Below are positions 7,288 through 12,134 of a stretch of DNA of 12,134 nt, in pieces (position 1 is the stretch's first letter; every line of letters starts with the position of its first letter). The stretch lies in NCBI GenBank assembly GCA_031554275.1, contig JAVBKB010000181.1, positions 1 to 12,134 on the forward strand, read 5' to 3'. The translations under genes were made by a program, and so were the position numbers. Source of the stretch: JAVBKB01 sp031554275. GTDB lineage: Bacteria > Bacillota > Bacilli > JARBTR01. Below the pieces are notes generated by a model. It was not told the DNA's origin. It was given only the letters and a program-made list of their open reading frames with translations, and did no database searches.

Positions 7288-7294
7288 AGGAGGG
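7288..7294 (+). promoter_or_regulatory. Shine-Dalgarno deciding the amidase start
   Basis: AGGAGGG precedes two consecutive TTG codons (7298 and 7301). The gap from GGAGG is four bases to the first and seven to the second, so 7301 is favoured; this gives the signal-peptide start MKKFFKS. The promoter upstream (7230-7275) is not clear: TTGTTT and several TATA-like hexamers are present but none pairs well. Confidence 0.65.
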
Positions 7295-7300
7295 AAATTG

Positions 7301-9403
7301 TTGAAGAAGTTTTTTAAATCAGCCTTGGTATTGGCTTTTTTTATGTTTATTTTTCCAACTGAAGAATTGTCTGCACAAACAATTGATCCTTCAGTTCAAT
7401 ACTATTCACATGTTGAAGAGTATGGTTGGGAATATGATTTTTCAAAAGCAGATGGTGAAGAATCTGGGATCGTTGGTGAAAAGAAAAGTATTGAGGGGAT
7501 TTCATTACGCCTCTCAAATATGCCTGGAGCTAGTATCGAATATCAGGCCCATGTTGAAAACAGTGGTTGGCTGCCGTGGGTTAAAAACGGACAATATGCC
7601 GGGACTACAGGCCAAAACCTGCAAATGGAAGGCTTGAAAATTAAACTAGTGAACGCACCCGGATATTCAGTAGAATACAGGGCTCATGTTGAAGATTACG
7701 GTTGGCAAGCATGGGTTAAAGATGGAAAAATTGCCGGGACAGTTGGTAAAGGAAAACAAATTGAAGCTGTTCAGGTACGGATCATTCCGCCAAAGAAACC
7801 TTCAGTGAAGTATGATAGCCATGTTCAAGAAATTGGTTGGGAAAAACCTTTCTCAAAATCAAACGGGCAAACATCTGGAAGCGTAGGAAAGGGTAAACGA
7901 GCAGAAGCATTTCACATTAAATTAGAAAATGTACCTTCAAATGCGAAAATTTCATACCAGACCCATGTCCAAAATACAGGCTGGGAGAAAAGTTGGGCGA
8001 AAAATGGTCAGTTATCAGGAACCACTGGTAAATTACTACGGACTGAAGCTATAAAGATAAAGCTTGAAAATTTGCCAGGTTACAACATTGAGTATAGGAC
8101 ACAAGTTCAAAATCGTGGTTGGCTCCCATGGGTTTCTAATGGAGAAATTTCCGGAACTACTGGTAGCAGTTTACGACTAGAATCACTAGAAATTCGGTTG
8201 GTAAAAGCACCTTCGATGGTACATTTAGATTCACCAAATGTTAATAGTGCTTTTCAAAACGGCAGTATTAGTGGATGGGCGATAGGAAATGAAGATGTGT
8301 CAAAAGTCGAAGTATACATTGACGATCAATATAAAGGACAGGCAAAGTATGGTTTATCTCGTCCTGATGTTGAAAGGTGTTATCCGGCATACAATAAATC
8401 AAAAGTGGGTTTCAGTATGTCGTTCAACCCGCAGACATTATCAGCTGGTGAACACGTAGTGAAAGTAAACGTGACATACAAATCAGGTGAAGTTAAACAA
8501 GACATGCAACAATTTGTTGTCAAATCGAAAGATTTAGAAGGTAAAACAATTGTTATTGACGCTGGTCATGGTGGAAAAGATCCAGGTGCTGTAGCAGGTG
8601 GAGTCTATGAAAAAGACATCAACCTTGGCATTGCGTTACAGACGCAGAAAAAACTTGAAGCGGAAGGCGCCACAGTCATTATGACTCGTTCAGGTGATTC
8701 TTTCCCATCATTAGAGCAAAGAGCTGCAATTGCTAACAACAACCATGCTGATGCTTTTGTCAGTATTCATGTGAACTCAAGTTCAAGCACGAGTACAACA
8801 GGAATTGAAACCTACTACTATAAAGACACTGGTCGTACAGCAGAGATTGAGGAAGAAGAACTCATTCTTGATGAAGATGTCTTGCAGGATGAACAAAGAA
8901 CTGAACCAGCAGGAACAGAAGAACCAGCAGGAACAAAAGAACCAGTAGGAACAGAAGAACCAGCAGGAACAGAAGAACCAGCAGGAACTGAAGAACCAGC
9001 AGGAACAGAAGAACCAGAAGGAACTGAAGAACCAGCAGGAACTGAAGAACCAGCAGGAACAGAAGAACCAGCAGGAACAGAAGAACCAGCGGGAACGGAA
9101 GAACCAGCAGGAACAGAAGAACCGGTAACACAGTCTGGGCAGGTTAAGAATCCCGCTGTTGCTCAAAGTAAACGATTAGCTGAATGTATCCAAGCTGCTG
9201 TTATTAAAGAAACAGGTGCTACTAATCGTGGTGTAAAAGGTGGAGATTTCCACGTTATTCGAGAAACAAATATGCCAGCTGTGCTACTAGAAACTGGATT
9301 TATTACAAGTCCAAGCGAAAGAGCAAAGCTAGTGACACCTAGTTATCAAGCAAAGATAGCAACTGGAATTACAAACGGAATTAAAAATTACTACGGTAAA
9401 TAA
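7301..9403 (+). CDS. Secreted N-acetylmuramoyl-L-alanine amidase with ChW repeats and an interrupted Amidase_3 domain
   Basis: Cell-wall hydrolase predicted to cleave the lactyl amide bond between MurNAc and the stem peptide. A signal peptide (MKKFFKS plus hydrophobic core) probably ends at LSA near residue 25. Six ChW repeats span about 31-304, each with a Gly-Trp core (Trp43, 90, 135, 180, 228, 274) and an SG/AGT-x-G motif. An Ig-like region follows (about 305-408). The Amidase_3 domain runs from about 415 to the end, with zinc ligands His423 (DAGHGG), Glu437 (YEKDINL) and His490 (SIHVN) and catalytic Glu664 (LLETGF). All four residues are present. Between GIETYYYKD and the conserved SKRLAE helix lies an acidic insert of about 100 residues with twelve EPAGTE-type repeats (535-606). 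There is no LPXTG or membrane anchor, so retention probably depends on the ChW domain. The start is TTG. A gene between oriC and rpmH is not the usual order in Bacilli. Confidence 0.92.
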   Translation: MKKFFKSALVLAFFMFIFPTEELSAQTIDPSVQYYSHVEEYGWEYDFSKADGEESGIVGEKKSIEGISLRLSNMPGASIEYQAHVENSGWLPWVKNGQYAGTTGQNLQMEGLKIKLVNAPGYSVEYRAHVEDYGWQAWVKDGKIAGTVGKGKQIEAVQVRIIPPKKPSVKYDSHVQEIGWEKPFSKSNGQTSGSVGKGKRAEAFHIKLENVPSNAKISYQTHVQNTGWEKSWAKNGQLSGTTGKLLRTEAIKIKLENLPGYNIEYRTQVQNRGWLPWVSNGEISGTTGSSLRLESLEIRLVKAPSMVHLDSPNVNSAFQNGSISGWAIGNEDVSKVEVYIDDQYKGQAKYGLSRPDVERCYPAYNKSKVGFSMSFNPQTLSAGEHVVKVNVTYKSGEVKQDMQQFVVKSKDLEGKTIVIDAGHGGKDPGAVAGGVYEKDINLGIALQTQKKLEAEGATVIMTRSGDSFPSLEQRAAIANNNHADAFVSIHVNSSSSTSTTGIETYYYKDTGRTAEIEEEELILDEDVLQDEQRTEPAGTEEPAGTKEPVGTEEPAGTEEPAGTEEPAGTEEPEGTEEPAGTEEPAGTEEPAGTEEPAGTEEPAGTEEPVTQSGQVKNPAVAQSKRLAECIQAAVIKETGATNRGVKGGDFHVIRETNMPAVLLETGFITSPSERAKLVTPSYQAKIATGITNGIKNYYGK
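8903..9118 (+). repeat. 18-bp coding minisatellite, 12 copies (EPAGTE)
   Basis: Twelve units close to GAACCAGCAGGAACAGAA encode EPAGTE with rare variants: EPAGTK, EPVGTE and EPEGTE once each. A thirteenth unit degenerates to EPV. Synonymous differences (ACA/ACT/ACG, GCA/GCG) are scattered among the units. The unit is a multiple of three, so copy-number changes keep the frame. The tract lies inside the Amidase_3 catalytic domain. Confidence 0.97.
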
Positions 9404-9417
9404 AATTTTACCGCTAT

Positions 9418-9493
9418 TCACTCCACTGAAGGATGATTAGAATCTCATGTTTACATGAATTTCTAATCCCACCCTTCGTGGAGTGATTTTTTT
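9418..9493 (+). terminator. Rho-independent terminator of the amidase gene
   Basis: TCACTCCA (9418-9425) pairs with TGGAGTGA (9479-9486). Inside it GAAGG pairs with CCTTC, ATTAGAA with TTCTAAT, and TCATG with CATGA around a TTTA loop. Seven Ts follow (9487-9493). The stem is long, with small internal loops, and isolates the amidase from rpmH. Confidence 0.9.
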
Positions 9494-9598
9494 ACGGAAA
9501 ATAACTAGCAAGGTTTTTTACGTGCAATTTTCCAATGAGAAATTAATGCAGATAGTCAATGATTACAAGGTATTTTAAAACGAAAATCCCCAAAAACA

Positions 9599-9627
9599 TT
9601 GACATTTTGTCCTAATCGAGATATAAT
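9599..9627 (+). promoter_or_regulatory. Consensus sigma-A promoter of rpmH
   Basis: TTGACA (9599-9604), a 17-bp spacer and TATAAT (9622-9627): a perfect match to the vegetative promoter consensus. The start should fall near 9634, giving a leader of about 38 nt before rpmH, as expected for a ribosomal protein gene. Confidence 0.95.
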
Positions 9628-9671
9628 CCGAAGGATGAATATTTGTGGATATACGCAGGAGGTGTCTTTAA

Positions 9672-9806
9672 ATGAAAAGAACGTATCAACCAAATAAACG
9701 TAAACGTAGCAAGGTACATGGATTCCGCGCTCGCATGAGTTCGAAGAACGGAAGAAGAGTTTTAGCAGCCCGTCGACTAAGAGGAAGAAAAGTACTTTCT
9801 GCTTAA
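9672..9806 (+). CDS. rpmH: Large ribosomal subunit protein bL34
   Basis: 44-residue, strongly basic ribosomal protein of the 50S subunit. MKRTYQPNKRKRSKVHGFRA is the canonical L34 start; NGRRVLAARR and GRKVLSA complete the family signature. GGAGG at 9658-9662 lies nine bases before the ATG. The gene has a perfect consensus promoter and ends in a short terminator, giving a strong short transcript with partial read-through into rnpA. Its place next to rnpA, near oriC, is conserved across bacteria. Confidence 0.98.
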   Translation: MKRTYQPNKRKRSKVHGFRARMSSKNGRRVLAARRLRGRKVLSA

Positions 9807-9829
9807 CCACTGAAGACAGTGGTTTTTTT
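9805..9829 (+). terminator. Terminator or attenuator between rpmH and rnpA
   Basis: AACCACTG (9805-9812), loop AAGA, CAGTGGTT (9817-9824) and a run of Ts to 9829. The first stem bases overlap the rpmH stop codon. No separate rnpA promoter is obvious in the next 40 bases, so incomplete termination probably sets the L34 to RNase P protein ratio. Confidence 0.85.
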
Positions 9830-9867
9830 CTATTATAAACAGAACTTAAAAGCAAAGGGTGCCGATT

Positions 9868-10230
9868 GTGAAAAAAGACAGGAGAATAAAGAGTGATCGG
9901 GATTTTCAAACAGTTTTTAAAACTGGAGATTCATTTGCAAATCGTCAACTAGTCCTCTACTATCTTGAAAAAAAAGAACAAAAAAATTTTAGAACTGGGT
10001 TGTCTGTAAGTAAGAAAATTGGAAATGCCGTCAAACGCAATCAAATTAAACGTTATTTACGACAGGCCTTCTATGAGTTGGATCCATTGGTTAAAAGTGA
10101 GTACGATTTTGTTGTGATTGCTAGGGTACCGATTACAGACTTTACATTCTCTGAGACAAAAGCAAGCTTACTACACGTACTGAAGAGAGCTGAACTGTTA
10201 AACAAGTCAAGAAATAAACAATCAAATTAA
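9868..10230 (+). CDS. rnpA: Ribonuclease P protein component
   Basis: Basic protein subunit (120 residues) that assists the RNase P RNA in maturing tRNA 5' ends. The family signature is present: GLSVSKKIGNAVKRNQIKRYLR near residues 46-67, including the RNxxKRxxR motif. The N-terminus MKKDRRIKSDRDFQ matches the family and supports a GTG start at 9868, eight bases after AAAGGG. A GTG at 9859 is also in frame but overlaps that ribosome binding site. The gene is probably expressed by read-through from rpmH. Confidence 0.96.
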   Translation: MKKDRRIKSDRDFQTVFKTGDSFANRQLVLYYLEKKEQKNFRTGLSVSKKIGNAVKRNQIKRYLRQAFYELDPLVKSEYDFVVIARVPITDFTFSETKASLLHVLKRAELLNKSRNKQSN

Positions 10231-10256
10231 TCAGATCCGTGTACAATAATGAGTGA

Positions 10257-10285
10257 TTTTCAGGCGCCCTGACCAGAGGGGAAAA
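10257..10285 (+). other. Bulged hairpin after rnpA
   Basis: TTTTC (10257-10261) pairs with GAAAA (10281-10285), and CCCT with AGGG inside; alternatively TCAGG-CGC-CCTGA (10260-10272) forms. No T-run follows, so it is not a standard terminator. It may be a processing or stability element at the rnpA 3' end. Confidence 0.3.
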
Positions 10286-10370
10286 TAAATATCGTGTGAT
10301 AAATCTCAATTACAATAAAAATCTTTTTTCAAAATAATCATCTTTATTTCAGATATTCACTTTTAAATTA

Positions 10371-10379
10371 TGTTAGAAT
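10371..10379 (+). promoter_or_regulatory. Candidate extended -10 promoter for yidC
   Basis: TG-T-TAGAAT fits an extended -10 element (TGnTATAAT, one mismatch). No good -35 lies 16-18 bp upstream. The leader would be about 35 nt. Confidence 0.4.
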
Positions 10380-10419
10380 CATATTTATAAATATAGTAGG
10401 ACTAATTGGAGGATTTCGT

Positions 10420-11208
10420 TTGAAGAAGAAACATATTTCGTTACTGTTATTGGTTGGATTTTCAATGGTAGTGCTAGCTGGTTGCTCTTCGAGCGCATCA
10501 GGTACACCAGTAGAGATCACGGCTGATACTGAAGGATTTTGGAATCATTTCTTTGTTTGGCCACTTTCGTGGTTAATCACTACTGTTGCCAAGTATACAG
10601 GTGGATATGGTGTAGCGATCATTATTGTTACAGTTCTTGTTCGCTTGTGTTTAGTGCCATTAATGGTAAAGCAGATAAGAAGTACAAAAGCAATGCAAGC
10701 ATTACAGCCTGAAATGAAGCGTTTAAAAGAACAATACAGCTCTAAAGACCAAGCAACACAGCAGAAGCTTCAGCAGGAAACAATGGCGTTATATAAAACG
10801 CATGGTGTTAATCCATTAGCGGGATGTTTACCGCTTTTAATTCAAATGCCGATTCTGATTGCATTCTACCAAGCCATTATTAGAACAACAGAAATTAGTG
10901 AACATACTTTCCTATGGTTTGATTTAGGATCACCAGATCCTTACTTCATCTTGCCAATTCTAGCAGGCGTAACGACTTACATTTCACAAAGAATTTCGAT
11001 GTTAGGGCAAGATCAATCTGGTCCTATGGCTAGCCAAATGAAAATTATGATGTATATTATGCCAGCGATGATTCTCTTTTTTGCACTTAATCTACCAGCA
11101 GCCTTATCATTGTACTGGGTAGTTGGTAACATTTTCTCAGCAATCCAAACTTACATCATAAAAGGTCCTGATATTAAAGCAGCAGCTTTGAAAAAAAACG
11201 GGAGGTAG
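10420..11208 (+). CDS. yidC: Membrane protein insertase YidC (OxaA/SpoIIIJ type), lipoprotein
   Basis: Insertase that places membrane proteins in the cytoplasmic membrane alone or with SecYEG. It has 262 residues, the usual Gram-positive size. A lipoprotein signal peptide ends in the lipobox LAGC with Cys22, and about five membrane segments follow (near 46-58, 62-82, 133-153, 174-190 and 212-245). Arg75 in the first conserved segment (VLVRLCLVPL) corresponds to the hydrophilic-groove arginine of the family. A charged helical hairpin (84-128) faces the cytoplasm. The start is TTG, seven bases after GGAGG (10408-10412). jag begins five bases after its stop, so the two are translationally close and probably co-transcribed. 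Confidence 0.96.
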   Translation: MKKKHISLLLLVGFSMVVLAGCSSSASGTPVEITADTEGFWNHFFVWPLSWLITTVAKYTGGYGVAIIIVTVLVRLCLVPLMVKQIRSTKAMQALQPEMKRLKEQYSSKDQATQQKLQQETMALYKTHGVNPLAGCLPLLIQMPILIAFYQAIIRTTEISEHTFLWFDLGSPDPYFILPILAGVTTYISQRISMLGQDQSGPMASQMKIMMYIMPAMILFFALNLPAALSLYWVVGNIFSAIQTYIIKGPDIKAAALKKNGR

Positions 11209-11213
11209 TTAAT

Positions 11214-12059
11214 ATGCATCAAATAACTATCACTGCTCCTTCAGTTAAAGAGGCAATTGACAATGCTTTGATGAAACTACGTACGACTGAGGATAAAGTC
11301 GATGTCAAAATAATTGATCAAGGTAAAAAAGGATTTTTCGGAATGGGCTCACGTCTCGCTGTCGTGAAGGTTACACTCAAAGAACAAAGTGCCCTCAAAA
11401 TCCTAGATAGTCTAGATGAGAAACAAGAAGATAAGCAGCGTAAGATTGAGCAAACTGAAATAGCCATGAATGCAGCCACAGCACAGCCAGAAATTCAGAC
11501 AGAGAAACCAAAACCAGTAGTGGCGATCGTTCAGAAATCCAATGAAATACAGGTTGATCAGAAAGATGACTCAGAGATCGTTGAAGATGAACTTGAAGCG
11601 ATTGATAAAACCAAACAGTTTTTAAAAGATATTGCTAAAGAGATGGATGTACACCTCAAAATCGAATCAGATTTTGATGGTCGTACATGCACAATTGATA
11701 TACACGGTGAACACATTGCAATATTGATTGGTAAAAGAGGACAAGTACTTAACTCTTTGCAATATCTTGCACAGCTTGTAGCGAATCGCTACACAGATCA
11801 ATTTCTCAAAATCCAGCTTGATGCAGAGGGTTACCGGGCAAGGCGGAATGAAACGCTTAATCATTTGGCACATAAAATGGCAGAGAAGGCCGTACATACG
11901 CACCGAGAGGTAGCGCTCGAACCGATGCCATCATATGAACGAAAAATGATTCATGCTGCTTTATCAAGTAAGAAAAAGGTCAAAACTTATTCAACAGGTG
12001 TAGATCCTTATCGTCATATTGTCATTACACCTGTAAAGCAAAAAAAAACCACAATGTAG
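11214..12059 (+). CDS. jag: RNA-binding protein Jag (KhpB/EloR)
   Basis: Cytoplasmic RNA-binding protein of 281 residues; relatives in streptococci and lactobacilli (KhpB/EloR) influence cell elongation and division. The Jag N-terminal domain is visible (residues 1-55, with KKGFFGMGSR). A charged, Glu/Gln/Lys-rich linker follows (about 60-125). The KH domain (about 130-210) carries the GKRG loop in ILIGKRGQVLNSLQYL. The C-terminal R3H domain has YERKMIH (Arg-x3-His) near 241-247 and ends with VDPYRHIVITP. The ATG has GGAGG at 11201-11205, within the end of yidC. The last codons and the stop lie inside the terminator hairpin. Confidence 0.96.
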   Translation: MHQITITAPSVKEAIDNALMKLRTTEDKVDVKIIDQGKKGFFGMGSRLAVVKVTLKEQSALKILDSLDEKQEDKQRKIEQTEIAMNAATAQPEIQTEKPKPVVAIVQKSNEIQVDQKDDSEIVEDELEAIDKTKQFLKDIAKEMDVHLKIESDFDGRTCTIDIHGEHIAILIGKRGQVLNSLQYLAQLVANRYTDQFLKIQLDAEGYRARRNETLNHLAHKMAEKAVHTHREVALEPMPSYERKMIHAALSSKKKVKTYSTGVDPYRHIVITPVKQKKTTM

Positions 12060-12074
12060 TGGTTTTTTTTTTTT
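12040..12074 (+). terminator. Terminator overlapping the jag stop codon
   Basis: AACCAC (12047-12052), loop AATGTA and GTGGTT (12059-12064), with nine As before and twelve Ts in total after. The jag TAG stop is at 12057-12059. The A-tract opposite the T-tract extends the pairing and could make it work in both directions. Confidence 0.88.
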
Positions 12075-12083
12075 CTTCTTATA

Positions 12084-12116
12084 CCCTAGTTTGCAGGGTG
12101 CAGTTACTGCACACCC
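12084..12116 (+). other. Hairpin region after jag, alternative pairings
   Basis: GGGTGCAG (12096-12103) pairs with CTGCAC-A-CCC (12107-12116) around TTA. A competing stem is CCCT (12084-12087) with AGGG (12095-12098). The window ends 18 bases later, so what it belongs to cannot be seen; mnmE often follows jag in Bacilli. Confidence 0.35.
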
Positions 12117-12134
12117 ACCATTGTTGGAAATATA

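Noticed and set aside
8783..9166. Antisense frames rich in Cys/Trp/Phe or Leu/Phe/Val over the amidase repeat
   Set aside because: They are complementary readings of the 18-bp repeat; the hydrophobic pattern is an artefact of that repeat.
7301..9403. Amidase as a pseudogene broken by the repeat insertion
   Set aside because: The frame is open throughout and all three zinc ligands and the catalytic glutamate are present on both sides of the insert.
9556..9909. 117-codon minus-strand frame across the rpmH promoter and gene
   Set aside because: It lies opposite rpmH, its promoter and the start of rnpA, and has no family resemblance.
1..12134. Insertion sequences, prophage, tRNA or rRNA genes
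   Set aside because: No transposase, integrase, terminal inverted repeats of IS type, or tRNA/rRNA-like sequence was seen; every long frame is accounted for by core genes or the amidase.

Overview
This window is the chromosomal replication-origin region of a low-GC Gram-positive bacterium (Firmicutes, class Bacilli). The evidence is the gene order gyrB-recF-S4 protein-dnaN-dnaA on the minus strand, then oriC, then rpmH-rnpA-yidC-jag on the plus strand. Protein motifs, strong GGAGG ribosome binding sites and short rho-independent terminators agree. ChW repeats in a secreted amidase and the absence of remB between recF and gyrB would fit Lactobacillales, but I cannot name a genus.

Layout. Positions 1-98 are the leader of a minus-strand gene lying just outside the window, very probably gyrA; its GGAGG is at 1-5. 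Positions 99-475 are a roughly 122-bp tandem repeat, three full copies plus a stub that ends at the gyrB stop codon. gyrB (476-2437), recF (to 3574) and an S4-domain gene yaaA/rlbA (3694-3912) form a likely operon with its own promoter near 4034-4062. A long imperfect hairpin (4080-4139) separates it from dnaN (4194-5318). The dnaN-dnaA gap holds DnaA boxes, an exact DnaA-trio array and an AT-rich segment, so it is probably the unwinding site. dnaA (5524-6852) starts at TTG. Positions 6853-7297 hold a second, larger DnaA-box cluster, the dnaA promoter and phased A/T tracts.

To the right of oriC lies an unexpected gene, a secreted N-acetylmuramoyl-L-alanine amidase (7301-9403). It has six ChW repeats, an Ig-like region and an Amidase_3 domain interrupted by twelve copies of an 18-bp (six-residue) repeat. 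A strong terminator separates it from rpmH (9672-9806), which has a perfect consensus promoter. rnpA, yidC and jag follow, with terminators overlapping the rpmH and jag stop codons.

Function. The left arm encodes initiation (DnaA), the sliding clamp (DnaN), gap repair (RecF) and supercoiling (GyrB). The right arm encodes ribosomal protein L34, the RNase P protein, the membrane insertase and its RNA-binding partner. Both arms are transcribed away from oriC, co-directionally with the forks. The core system is classical. The unusual parts are the 122-bp repeat with a compensated stem, the amidase with a repeat tract inside its catalytic domain, and a very clear DnaA-trio element.
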